From positions 103,491,433-103,555,432 of the forward strand of contig OZ035960.1 in the NCBI GenBank assembly GCA_964034945.1: a stretch of 64,000 nt of DNA. The letters run 5' to 3'. Each line of letters opens with the position of its first letter. Position 1 is the stretch's first letter. Source of the DNA: Chrysopilus asiliformis (lineage: Eukaryota; Arthropoda; Insecta; Diptera; Rhagionidae). Both the position numbers and the translations under genes were made by a program. Under the pieces are notes generated by a model, which worked only from the letters and a program-made list of their open reading frames with translations, had not been told where the DNA came from and made no database searches. Of this stretch, positions 35,094 through 46,159 are shown piece by piece.

Positions 35094-35582
35094 CTAGCTT
35101 GCATACCCGTCGTTGCCGGGTTAAGTTTTTTCAAAAATTTTTTTATAGTCTTTGTTGGATCTAAACTTCAGGCCAATTGGCTCGGTAGTTTCCCCGCGAA
35201 AGAGTAAAAACTAAGTTTCAGCGCAAAAACTAAGTTTCAAAATCACTTTATCCCCTCCCCTTACTCCCCCCAACTCTCGGGCTACTTTTTAATAGGTCTA
35301 TGTTGGTGCTGGACCCCCGACGAACATCTATGCCAAATTTCAGGCCAATCGATTCAGTAGTTTCCCCGCAAAAGAGTAACATAGCGCAAAAACTAAGTTT
35401 CAAAATCACTTTACCCCCTCCCCTTACTCTCCCCATCCGTCGCGCTACTTTTCTGTATGCCTATGTTGGAACCAGAACTACCACAGACATTCATGCCAAA
35501 TTTCAAGTCAATCGGTTCAGCCGTTTTTGCGTGAAAGAGGAATAGACAGACAGACAGACACCAGCTCATTTTTATATATTAG
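35094..35582 (-). mobile_element. Helitron-like non-autonomous element
   Basis: On the minus strand the start is CCTAATATATAAAAATGAGC followed by TGTCTGTCTGTCTG, near the Helitron 5' consensus (TC expected, CC here). The 3' end is CCCGGCAACGACGGG, TATGCAAG, CTAG and T. Two internal copies of CCCCGACGAACATCTATGCC-type sequence are about 170 bases apart. Frames on both strands at 35248-35545 are repeat artefacts. Confidence 0.7.
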
Positions 35583-35587
35583 GCCCT

Positions 35588-35702
35588 ATCACAAAATCCG
35601 ATACGAATGATTCGGATCGTAAACTCAATGTTGTTGTTGGTATAAAACACTAACAACAACATTGAGTTTACGATCCGAATCATTCGTATCGGATTCTGTG
35701 AT
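35588..35702. mobile_element. Perfect-arm hairpin MITE, 115 bp
   Basis: Arms of about 51 bp (ATCACAAAATCCGATACGAA and onward; inverse on the right with one mismatch) surround a 13-base loop. The very high arm identity suggests a recent insertion or correction between arms. Confidence 0.9.
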
Positions 35703-35879
35703 AATGTCTCTTATTATGATTTCTCAATAGGTTTCAAATACATAGGTTTGGAGAGAAATTTTCAAAAACCCGCATTTAAAAAAAAGTTGTATTTTTCGTA
35801 TTTGCCCCCGTTTTCGAGTCAATCTCCGTCATGAATACAAGACTTTCCCTCGATAGCAGAGGAAAGTAAAAATTATGTA

Positions 35880-36650
35880 CGAATGATTTATAATAAAGTT
35901 CCGACCTAAAAAATTAATCATTCGCTAGTTAAAAGAGTTTGCAAATCAAATTTTAATCAAAAAGATTAGGCATCAATAAATTTAATTCATAGCAGAACAA
36001 AAAGAAAATATTTTCAAAATTTGCAATTTGTATTCCTCTTCCACCCCCATATGTAAACATAGCGAGTTAATATTTTCGTTGATTCAAACAATTTATAAAA
36101 TTTGCTGACAGGACATAAATTGCAAACAATCTCCCATGACGAATAACTCGCTTAAAGAAATTTGTGCGGCTCTACTAAAATGTCAATTTGTCAATTAATC
36201 ATCAAAGTTAATGACGGCATCGGAATCAACTTATCAATTACCCTTTCCACAATTCAATTAGAAATGCCTAATGTGTGATTAGGTTAGGGGAGTTGTTGTT
36301 GTTGTCGTTATTACAAAGTTGTATATTTAATAAACTTTAAACATTTAGATATAATTCAGGTAACCAATCGCTAAATACAGATTGATAAAGACACTGACTG
36401 TTCCGTCTCGGCTGTGGATAGATTGGGATTATTCGCTTCAAACAACTGTCATGATTCTTTAATATTTAAGTTAGCTTAAATGGGTTTATCTATTCCATGA
36501 ATAAATCGCATCAAGTTATTAATAGATGATACGGCGTATTTGAAGGTGACAACAGTGTTGAATGATTCTTGAAATTTGTTACCTATTCAAAAAATAGAAT
36601 CAAAAATACAGCGACATAAAATAATAATTTTTATTTTTGGTAACAGCGGT
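35880..36650. other. No gene recognised
   Basis: AT-rich sequence downstream of the TMEM135-like gene, with a short GTTGTTGTTGTTGTCG run (36293). Nothing else. Confidence 0.4.
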
Positions 36651-36653
36651 AAT

Positions 36654-36659
36654 TTTATT
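36654..36659 (-). terminator. Polyadenylation signal AATAAA of the TMEM135-like gene
   Basis: AATAAA on the minus strand lies 182 bases after the stop codon, in ATTATAAATAAAATTACC. It is the first canonical hexamer in the 3' flank, so a 3' UTR of about 200 bases is expected. Confidence 0.55.
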
Positions 36660-36840
36660 TATAATAAATCAACAATATCCACCACAATTCCATTTAAAAA
36701 CTAATTTCGTACAAAAGTATAAAAAAAATGAATTCAAACAACTAAAGTTAAACTTGCAATTACTTGTTGTTAAAATGAACTTAACTAATATAACTGAAAG
36801 GAATTGAAACTATAAATTTTGTAAAGAAATGTTACGATTT

Positions 36841-39637
36841 TTAACTAAATGCAAAACGAAGTGGTTGGTTATCAGTGTGTGTGCGTTTCATCACTTCTTG
36901 TACGGCTCTGCTAGTCTCCAAACCCCAAACATCTATTGATTTTCGATCCATTACTCCAACGCTAAGAAATTCAACGAAAAAATTTGGTTTTCTTTAATTT
37001 AAAAAATAGAAAACGTTTCATACCGTCCACCAGATAGCGAATGCAGGAATTTCCAATAACTCGGACGAAGATTAAGCGGTTCGAATAGAGCTGCGTGGAA
37101 CAAAAGTGCGGTACTTGCACAATACAACCAAATTGTGAAACCAGGCACTTTCGGTACAACACCCTTTTCGATTCCAATGTTATATGATATCTATATAAAA
37201 AATAATAAAAATTAAAAATAATATTTATAAAAAATTGTTGTTGTTTGTCTGTCTGTCTGTATTATTTAATTATCTCGACCAGTAGGATTTTTAATATGGT
37301 TTATTTGAACAATTTTGGGATGTATGCAAAACGGCTCAATCGATTTTGATGCAATTTTTTTTGCATAAATAGAGTTCCTTGCAGAATACAGGAGAGGTAG
37401 CTTTATATTGACCTTCCACCTCTGTTTCGGTAGCCTTCCTCGTGACGACTTTTCAACCGTTCAACCGTTCGATTGATTGTGATACAGTTTTATGTGTCAA
37501 ATAAAAAACTTTGCAGACAAGCATTTGCCAATAAAACAAATTAACCCTTCCTCTGGCCGTCAACCCCTCGCCCGCTATCTCCTGAATCGTTGAACTGATG
37601 TTGATCGGTTTTCATAATTAAATGGCTCGTATCTTAAACAAATTTTCTAACCATTTAAAAATCTAGCAATTCCGTGCTCTGTCGGACAAATTCCACGGAT
37701 ATTTTCTTAATAGCTGAAATGATTATCATGTTTTTACTATTAAATCGATATTTTTGGCGCGATGGTATTTTTTTGCAGTGTATTTAAAACGTATATCGAA
37801 AATTCTAACCCGGTAATGGCGAGTCCACATTATATTTAGTTAAAAATAAAAAGTATTAATCTTTTAGCGAAGCTAAACTTCGGCCTTTTTCTTAACCTTC
37901 GGCCGAAGCTAAAGCCGAAGGTTTGGATAAAAGCTAAGACAGCATTTTTCCAGACGTTTCTAATTTCTTGGGCAAAACTGTTCGAATAAAATCTGACTGT
38001 ATTCTAATTTTAATCGAGACAAAATTTTATCATGAAACATTTTCTGGCTAAACATTTTGAATTGACGAAAAGATTTCACTGATATGATGAGCCGCCGTTC
38101 ACCAAATACAATTTTTTTAGAAACTTTGCCTAAAAAAAAAAAAAAAAATAAAATAAATAATCGTGAAGTTATACAGCGGCTTGGATTTGTTTATTTTTTT
38201 GTTTTCCTCCCTTTGAAATGTGACAGTTCACTTGCACCACCGATTTCTGCCAAATCTTCGGTCTAATTTTGGCCGCAGGTAGCCAAACTCGATTAATCGG
38301 TCGGACTTTAGTTGCTACATTACGTAACCTTACTCCTAAATGTGTGACTACGTTTATGGATAGCCACAAATTCCAATAAAAGACTTACCTGCATCATCTT
38401 CCACATTACATAAAGTGCTACAGTTGTATCTGGATATTGCGTAAAAGCGCAACTGGCCACAAGGCCAGCAGGAATAGCATGCAATGGGTGGTCAAAATCA
38501 GTTATATGTCTTAATAAGCACGAAACAGACTGAAAAATAAATTATTACTTTTTTTATTTAACAAAAAAATAAAATTTGATTTCCCATACTTTATATAAAA
38601 ATGAAAATCCTCCTAGAAATAGACCCAATTTCAACGTATCCATATTGAATATAGTTTTTCGTAATTTCAAGCGTAACTGAATCAATTTTCTAATTTGTAA
38701 GGCAAGTTTTAAAGTCACTTGTAATCCAAATCCAACACTAAACAGTTTAAGACCACCTCGTAACGAATAATAAACGCAGCTATGATTGTGCGGGCATGTC
38801 GCATGCCGTTTTTGTGATTTCAATCGTTGTATAAAATTCATATAAAATCGTACAACAATTGATACACTCCCAAAATCATTTCGATTGTTGATATTACGAC
38901 GTAAATGGTCATCGGTTTCATTATCGGAAGGATTATTGTTTTCTGGCAGCATGCATCCCTCTTCATTTCGTCCAGCGACGAATCGCAATATATCGAATAG
39001 TGAATCCTTGTGGACTTTCTGTAATCCCAGGCGATAGAAATAAAGTAAAATGGAAGTACTTAATCCGAATATAAGGGCCTGTCCATGCGGTATTGGACTA
39101 ACGATGCCACGGGAAGTTGCCATACGCCACATTGTCTCTGTTGCAACATTCGATACATAAAGGGTTAATAGGGTACGACGCGTTGGACGTTCAATTAAAA
39201 TGGAGAAATACGATGCCAGAAATGATGGAACATATGCCATTGTCAAAAAATGAAATTTCCCTAGCATGTTACGTAAGAGACATGTAAACATCACATAACC
39301 AAAGGCATTGGTTGTTAAAAACGCTGTCGACTGTATAATACCGGTTAATGTCCGTTTGATATCACGTGCATTTGGTACACGGCCACGCATTAATAACGAT
39401 AACTGAAAGTAATGAAAAAAAATTATAATTATAAAAAATTATCAAATCTAAATACAAAAACAAAATAGTTAAGATAACCAATTTTACCAGATAAACAGCT
39501 GAATATATTCGAAAACTATGCAGGGAAGCTTGAATAAGTAGTCCAGCTGTTGAATTCCAACAGCTATCTGTCCATGGATGAACATATTCCTTGCACGTTG
39601 TTGATATTGGAATTAGTTTACTTTGTATATTTGTCAT
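36841..39637 (-). CDS. TMEM135: TMEM135-like transmembrane protein, five coding exons, 463 aa
   Basis: Exons in transcript order: 39488-39637, 38590-39402, 38389-38529, 37024-37190, 36841-36961 (1392 nt with stop). All four introns (85, 60, 1198 and 62 bp) are GT-AG and keep the frame. The N-terminus has HPWTDSCW, matching the HxWxxSC block at the start of TMEM135. Further family blocks: FLTTNAFGY and LGKFHFLT, ERPTRRTLLTLYVSNVATET (about 121-140), the Cys/His pair CPHNHSC (about 253-259) before LRGGLKLFSVGF, DHPLHAIPAGLVAS (about 334-347), LRPSYWKFL (409-417) and VMDRKSIDVWG near the end. Several hydrophobic segments predict a multi-pass membrane protein. TMEM135 relatives act at mitochondria and peroxisomes, in fission balance and lipid handling. 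The start is supported by alignment to the family N-terminus. A possible acceptor (TTTTATTCAG) 11 bases upstream suggests a 5' UTR intron. Length is normal and nothing is broken. Function here is by homology. Confidence 0.93.
37191..38388 (-). other. Intron 3 of the TMEM135-like gene, repeat-bearing
   Basis: Bounded by donor CAG|GTAAGTC and acceptor TATATAG. It is about 15 times longer than the other introns. It contains a TGTCTGTCTGTCTGT tract (37248-37262) followed by ATCGATTTTGATGCAA and GTCAACCCCTCGCCCGCTAT segments, and CTTCGGCCGAAGCTAAAGCC inverted repeats (37880-37920). This looks like an old insertion, perhaps Helitron-like; no clear termini. The frames at 38084-38369 are intronic. 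Confidence 0.6.
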
Positions 39638-39794
39638 GTCTTGATCTGAATAAAATGGATATTTCAGTTAATAAAAAAATATATGATTTTTAACAGGTTG
39701 TGCGGGGAAGGGGGTGGGGTGTGTGAATATCGATGTCCTAACCAACTGAATAGGCCCTTAATTATACATATCTGTGGCAGAAAGCCAAAACATC

Positions 39795-40168
39795 TTAAGT
39801 CGATTTTCAGGCGAAGCCAAAGTGATCTGTCTGGAAATGCAAATACTGATCCCTTTGTGCCTGTTTACATTAGGACTCATTTTGAGGCGGCACGTCTTTC
39901 GCTCCGGCCAAGTGAGGGTGAGGGACGCAGTGGGGAGGGAAACCAAAAAGAGTGAACGAAGTTTAGATTCACTTAAAATTATCGGTCGCAAACCGGTTTT
40001 TGAGTCTGGTCGTTGAAATCTGTCGTTTAGTTTTGTTGGTGAAACCGGTTTATGAATCCAGATAAAGCGAACCGTGTGCACACGGCAGAAAAGTGACGAA
40101 AGACGTGCCGCCTCAAAATGAGTCCTAATGTAAACAGGCACTTTAGCTTCGCCTGAAAATCGACTTAA
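39795..40168. mobile_element. Palindromic MITE upstream of the TMEM135-like gene
   Basis: Outer inverted ends TTAAGTCGATTTTCAGGCGA; inner ones (39857-40141) GTGCCTGTTTACATTAGGAC and CTCATTTTGAGGCGGCACGT. Internal GGTCGCAAACCGGTTTTTGA and AGGGAAACCAAAAAGAG are shared, inverted, with 18614-18857. Overlapping frames on both strands here come from the palindrome. It lies about 150 bp upstream of the gene start, so it could sit in the promoter or 5' UTR. Confidence 0.75.
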
Positions 40169-40179
40169 CTTTTTCAGAA

Positions 40180-41435
40180 CCGGTGGTTACATTTGTACAC
40201 ATTAAAGTTTTTCCCAAATATAACAATTTCATAAGATTATTTCGTATTTGAGACCGGTTGCGAACGTTTGTACACATTACAAGCTATCGAAAACAGTAAT
40301 AGATCTTGGATTTTTTTTTCAATATTTTCTTACTCTTATTTACCCACTTTATCAACACAAATTTTATCACAACCAAATTTTTAAAAAAAATAATTCAGTT
40401 CTGAAAGGGTTAAGAGGTTCTGGCACTAGATTTTAAGAGACTGTCCGTTTTGGAACTAGATTTTAAGAGACTGTCCGTAGCATACGTCATGCCAATTTCA
40501 AGTTTTTTATAACCCCATCAAGGGGTGGTAAAGGTTCCACATGTCACCTTTTCGCGATTTTTGGTATGAAGTTTAGTGTTGTAGTTATCCTACCGCTGTA
40601 CCGCCTCCCCTCTTCCTTCCCCTAGCAGGCCATTATATAAGAATTTTAATTTTCAAGAAAGGAGAGGTCAACAAACAACATTTTTGTAGTAGCTGTACCA
40701 AAATATAGGCTTTTTTAGTTCAAAACCAAGTAGTAATTTTTGGTTTCAACTAAACAAAGTCTTATTGTTTGTGCATTTACTATTGCAAATGCGAATGGTT
40801 TTCGACTGTGATTCAAATGAAACAAAGTCTTTTGAAATGCACACGAATTCGTTAGTTACCACAAAAAAAAACTACTCTCATAAACTCAATAAACTACAAA
40901 ATCTTTTTTTCCTAAAAATTTTCATCTCCCTAAACAAACAATTTTAAAATTTCATTAAAAAAAATTCCATGTCAAGTGCACGATGCTGACGATTAAATTT
41001 AGCTTTCGTCCATTTATACGGGGTTAAAATACTCGTGTGTAGTTAAAAAGTCATCATTAAAAATTTAATTTAAAAAATTACACCGGAGAATTGGTGAGTC
41101 CCAGAAGCATTTAAAGGAAATGATTTTTCACATCTGAAAGATGTAACTTTAAATAAATTTAATTCATTTTTGTGACATAAATCGAGAGTTTGCTGTTTTA
41201 GTTTGGTTTCGCTTATACGAATTTACTCGTGCGGAAAGTGATAACATGTACGAATGTAATTAAAGTCGTTCAAACAATTACTTTACAAGGAGATTTTACG
41301 TTAAAGTTTTTGAAAAAAATTAAAAAAAATTTCCATATTGTATGTTTAAAAGGAGAATTTCCTAAAACGCGTACATTCTTATAATCATTGAATTTTTTTG
41401 AAGTGAAAAATTGTAATTGTTTTTCAAATTTCTGT
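40180..41435. other. No gene recognised
   Basis: Contains two GAGACCGGTTGCGAAC/GGTGGTTACATTTGTACACA-type motifs near 40185-40285 and a short direct repeat TAGATTTTAAGAGACTGTCC (near 40430 and 40455). No coding region. Confidence 0.4.
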
Positions 41436-41439
41436 TCTT

Positions 41440-42235
41440 CAGATAAGTCAAAATCTTTAAAGCAAAAAATGTAATAAATTTGTTTGCTTTAAATTTGCAT
41501 TTTTTCTCAAAGGCGCACAGCATCCAAAAAATTTTCAAAAAAGTTTTTTTTTCAAATATAATTTATAGTTAACGGTACTTTTCCAAAAGCTGGTAGACAA
41601 CTACGATTTTGGTAAAAGCTGTCAAAAAACAATTTCAAGTCCCTAGCTCAAAGCGTTCACAAGTTATTTAGAAACTTTGTTTGTTACCTTGCTTTGTTTT
41701 ACTGAAGCATTCGAGGCGATCAAAGCAACTTTAGGCCCAATATACGCTTTGCTATGAGCGCTCTGGCATCTGTCAACTCTATTTATATCTTCTGAGTGAA
41801 AAAAAAATTGTGCAAACAATTTAACAATAAAAATTAATGTATAAAGCATTTCTAATGCATTTTGTGTTTTATTCCATCGATTAGGTGAAAAACTGAATTG
41901 TCAGAACTGTCAAAGCGCGTAAAGCAAAGCGTTGAATTAAAAATTGCTCAGATCGAAGCTTTACCTGCATCGCTTTGCTTTAAGCACTTTTGTATTGGGC
42001 CATAAGGAAACACAGAGTTCAATTCAGCTGTCAAAGCGAAAAAAGCAAGCGAAGCAAGCAAAGCTTCTATTGGGCCATCACCTTAAGATATGTACAACGG
42101 ACAGACAGACAGACATCCCCACGATTTTTCCTGAAACGGATTTCGTACTGATCAGAAAGTTTCTATCTGCTCGCGTTCTCGAATCGGTCACCGCCATGAA
42201 TTTGGTACTTTTCTTCTTAACAGAGGAAAATATAG
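41440..42235 (+). repeat. Family C repeat, copy 4, interrupted
   Basis: AAAGGCGCACAGCATCC, AACGGTACTTTTCCAAAAGC and CCCTAGCTCAAAGCGTTCAC lie left; AAGATATGTACAACGGACAG, TTTCGTACTGATCAGAAAGT and CTTCTTAACAGAGGAAA lie right of an insert (about 41670-42083). Confidence 0.65.
41728..42083. mobile_element. GGCCCAATA-end element within family C
   Basis: TTAGGCCCAATATACGCTTT at the left and GCAAAGCTTCTATTGGGCCA at the right are inverted. An inner TTTTGTATTGGGCCATAAGG suggests two nested or tandem ends. Many AAAGC/GCTTT motifs. Boundaries are approximate. Confidence 0.5.
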
Positions 42236-42686
42236 AGGTAAGTCGGGTATTTTCATATAGTTTATTTACACCGTGCGTAGTTGAACGAAAGGAACCAACA
42301 GGTGGCCTGTGGTAATAAAAATTCGATTCTTTATGTTCTTATTTGTTGGAAAGTAGCACACTGCGGTGTACCACACGTACTGCTAGATTTTTTTTTAGTT
42401 TTCCTTGTGTAGGTGTAATGTTTACTTGTCCTGAGCAAACTGTACACCTCTTATAGGCTTACTAAAATTTACAATCTCTTACATCGTCGCAATGCCTGAC
42501 GCAGGCAAACGAGTTCTAATATTGCACGCTATCTTCACGTGCTCTAAATAAATTATTCGCCCTTAAGTTACACCAAGTTGTCAGATACAAAGACATTTTT
42601 GTAATAAAGTTCCAATCGACTCGGGAGTGGTCGAGAAATGGTTTTTATGCAAAATTAAAAGGTCGAATTTTTTCACAAATACAATA

Positions 42687-43590
42687 GGGGAAACTGGGGC
42701 ACATTCGGCAAAGGGGCACATTCGGCATTGCCATTTTCAGTATCAAGAATGCTTCAGAAAGGAGCGATCAAATACGTAAATGCACAATAATGCAATAACT
42801 TGAATTTAAATAAAGTCTGACAGTTCTATTTCCGCGCTCAGACGAGCAAGAGGTATTTTTGTGTTTTTCGGAAGTTTGATGTAGTTTCCCCATGCAGGTA
42901 CGTAAGGGATTTTTGAAGTCAATTTCGTCCGACGCTTAAAAAAGTTCGCGCAAATAGCATTTAAAAACATTAAGTTTCAATCCCGAAAGTAGAGTGCCTT
43001 TTAATTTACAGTATTTTAGATAAAAAATCTGAAAACATTAAGCGACACTTTCGGGGCACATTCGGCTTTCGTGATTTTAAGAAGTGATGTTGAATACATC
43101 CGTGATTTTAAGAAGAGAGATTTAATTTAAATTTTAGATTGAATTTAAATGGATCCTGTCGGCACATCTCGCTATTCCACATAATATATTTTTAATATAA
43201 ATTTCGATAACTATTTCGTGAAATAGGATTTTTCAATCATTCTTGTATGTGATATGAAATTAATTTTTATTTTATTTTAAAGTATTAATAAAATGAATTC
43301 AAATTTAATAGTCTTTCAATTAGTAAAATCACACAAATAACGTATATTCGCCGAATGTGCCCCTTCAAAAGCCGAATGTGCCCCGGCATGGGGTACATTC
43401 AGCAAAATGGCCTCCTTTTTAAAATTAGTAAAAATCGTATATTTCTTTAGAGCTACAAAAAAAATCTATTTCCTATTTAATAGTAAAATAATGAAAGTTT
43501 TTACAAATTTTCAAGATTTTCAAATTCATCAAACGAATTTGGCAGGAAATGACTTTGAAAAAAACCTGCCGAATGTGCCCCAGCTTCCCC
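42687..43590. mobile_element. TA-flanked TIR element with GGGGCACATTCGGC repeats, 904 bp
   Basis: The ends GGGGAAACTGGGGCACATTC and GAATGTGCCCCAGCTTCCCC are inverted and flanked by TA. The motif GGGGCACATTCGGC or its inverse recurs inside at about 42713, 43052, 43350 and 43370, like multiple transposase sites. The only notable frame (43407-43667, plus) starts inside a repeat and has no known domain, so the element looks non-autonomous. Confidence 0.8.
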
Positions 43591-43599
43591 TACTTGATT

Positions 43600-45000
43600 A
43601 TACCACTTATAAGAAAGTAAAAAACAAATTTCAGTTATTGGAACTGAAATATTTGGTACCTGTTTAATATAATCCAGTTATTACAAAGGTTATTAACACA
43701 TGTTACACAACATAAATTTATGTAAGTTAAACGACTGTGATATGAGTTGGAGTGAAGCACGCGAAAGTAACAAAATTTCACGCTTCAACTTGGCCGATTG
43801 AACTAAAGCGAACAAAAAAATGGAAAAGGTCAAAAACAAATAGAAAACATTTATTTATATTGACTTTCTTGCGCTTAGATAATGGAAATTGAACGCAATT
43901 TTCTTTAATTTACATTAAATTGAACTTTTGATATTGACTTCATTTGGTTATCAAAAAAGTTAAGAGGAAATTATCTGATAATGGAAATGTATCGATTGTA
44001 AAGTAGCCAATTTAGACAATAATGAAACAAATATTTAGTAAAATTTATGAAAAAAACTCACCTTTGTGACGAAAGTTATGAAAACATTAAACTTTATTGA
44101 TTAGGAATATCACCCGAATAAGCTAAACAATTAAATTATCTTAACTTGGTTTGGACACCCTTTACAAAATTGTGCGATAACAATAACTTATCATTAAACC
44201 CACGAAAAAATACAAAATTATCAGGAATTGAAATCTACTTTACTACGAGTACAATAAAAATGCAAAGTAAACAAGTTTGTCATTTTCTTGTACTCGATAG
44301 TCGAATTCGAACAAAAATGAGGCTAATTTTTTCGACGATCTCTTAAAAACTACTTGGGGAAGATTTTTCTTAAATCACTGAATGCAAATTACTAGTAATT
44401 CAATAAAAAAAATGCACACAAAAAGTTAATTTGCGGTCATCTGCCTCTGACAAATCGACCTTTCAAGTTGACATACGAATGACAGATTCCGAATCATGAA
44501 TGAAAGTTGAATCCACTTTTTGACGTTTCTGGTAACTTATCTCTGTATGGGGAAAAATACGGCTTGTGAAACGAATACGTTGCTTTTTTGTGAGCCAAAA
44601 ATAACTACTTCTAGGCGCTGAAATTGAATTGAATAAAATGGACGATATTTTGTTTAGTGATTTTGATTTTTGTGGACAATACAAGTCCGTTAAATAATAG
44701 TACAATTAAAAAATAATAAGAATATTGGTGCATTTGGGAAAAAGGAAACCAATTGAAAAGAACTTCGCAAGATATCAGGAAATTTCTTTGATAAACCTAA
44801 TAATTCGTTTAGGTGAGTTTTATATTATCTTTAACCCGTTTAGACGTTACGTAATTTCATTCGTAATTCAAAATTTATGGGGGAGGGACGAAGTGGGAAT
44901 GATTCCTAATGTCACTCCCACTGTACATCTCCCACGTTCAAACTTTGGAGTAACGACTGAAAAACCGCGTGTATAGACCGGGTCTTTGCGAACAATATTT
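43600..45000. other. No gene recognised
   Basis: Unique AT-rich sequence. The frames at 44463-44705 (minus) and 44725-44976 (plus) have no recognisable domain. Confidence 0.4.
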
Positions 45001-45029
45001 ATGGGCCAAAGACATTAGATTAATATCTA

Positions 45030-45835
45030 ATGATATGTAAACCGTTAAAGATACGTAAACCGTTGAAGGAAAATCGCTGAAAATGTTATCAAAGATTAGG
45101 TAAAAAAAGATAAGAATCCTAGAACAAATGTTCGGGTCCCAAAAAAATCCAACAGCGGAAATGGAATCTTTAGTATGCATTGGAAAACGATTATTTTCTT
45201 TTATATTTTGACACATAAAAGTCATAAAATCAATAAAAATATTTAAATTGCATGCATTACTTGATTGGAATTCATAACTCTACAGTATTTTCCACAGATT
45301 TTAAAAGTTCTATGAAAAGTTCTGTTGTTTCTTATCTTTAGTTATGTAATCTTTGATTTTATTTTCTTTGAATTTGGTTATATGCGTTTTTCCACAAAAA
45401 ACGAATAGTTTTCGAGAAATTTTTCAAAAATCTAATGTTTGTGAAATACGTTGAGAGCCGTTAGAGATACGTAAAAAAGGTTAAAGCAAAAAATGAAGAA
45501 AATTCAATTACCGTTAAATTTGGTTATATGCATTTTTTCAAAAAAGCGCATAGTTTTCGAGAAATTTTCAGAACACTGTAGTTTTTCAAAAGCACGTTGC
45601 TTAAAACTGCGATTTCCGTAGAACTCATCGCAAATAAATTCAAGTCGTTAGCTCAACGCATTGCCGAGTTATTTAAGATACGTAAAACGGACAGATAGAC
45701 AAATGCACGGATATCCTAATAATTTTTCTTGAAACGAATTTCGTGCTGATCAGAAAGTTTCTTCCTGTCCCTTTCTCGACTCGGTCTCCGTCATGAAAAC
45801 AATATTTTCCCTCTATGAAAGAGGAAAGTAAAAAT
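45030..45835 (+). repeat. Family C repeat, copy 5, least interrupted
   Basis: Shows the AAACCGTTAAAGATACGTAA blocks, two AAAGCGCATAGTTTTCGAGA-type blocks, CAAGTCGTTAGCTCAACGCA, ACGTAAAACGGACAGATAGA, GAATTTCGTGCTGATCAGAA, GTCTCCGTCATGAAAACAAT and the end hairpin TTCCCTCTATGAAAGAGGAA. It lacks a long GTCY tract. Confidence 0.75.
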
Positions 45836-46159
45836 GAAGCAATGTATAAATCGCATGTTATGGTCAGTGAAAATCGCTTCAAAAATTGCTAAATTTGTCA
45901 ATTTCACTTACTAAGACAGCGGTGGCCAACCCGCGGCCCGCGGGCCGCATGCGGCCCGAGACGTTTGAACATGCGGCCCGCCAAATGATTTGAAATTTAC
46001 AAAAAAAAAATATGTAACTAATAAAATACAAAATACTAAAACTGCTCATAAAGTTTATATGCAATTTTACAATTTATTTTTTATACCCGTATGGTGAAAC
46101 CAAAGGGTATATTAACTTTGCCTTATCGTTTGTAACGCCAAGGTCCCGTCATTACACAC

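Larger units (their letters stand above)
34860..35875 (+). repeat. Family C repeat, copy 3, with two inserts
   Basis: AAAAGCGCATAGTTTTCGAG and AACCGTCAGGGATACATAAA on the left, and CGAGTCAATCTCCGTCATGA plus the terminal TTTCCCTCGATAGCAGAGGAAA hairpin on the right, belong to family C. The middle is taken up by a Helitron-like insert (35094-35582) and a hairpin MITE (35588-35702). Confidence 0.7.

Noticed and set aside
36971..37177. 68-residue minus-strand frame beginning MESKRVLYRK
   Set aside because: It is a shifted reading of TMEM135 exon 4. The spliced frame (ISYNIGIEKG...) continues the protein.
38169..38369. Small frames between exons of the TMEM135-like gene
   Set aside because: They fall in intron 3; the gene splices around them in frame.
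39683..40141. Overlapping 80- to 127-residue frames on both strands
   Set aside because: They are mirror readings of the palindromic MITE arms.
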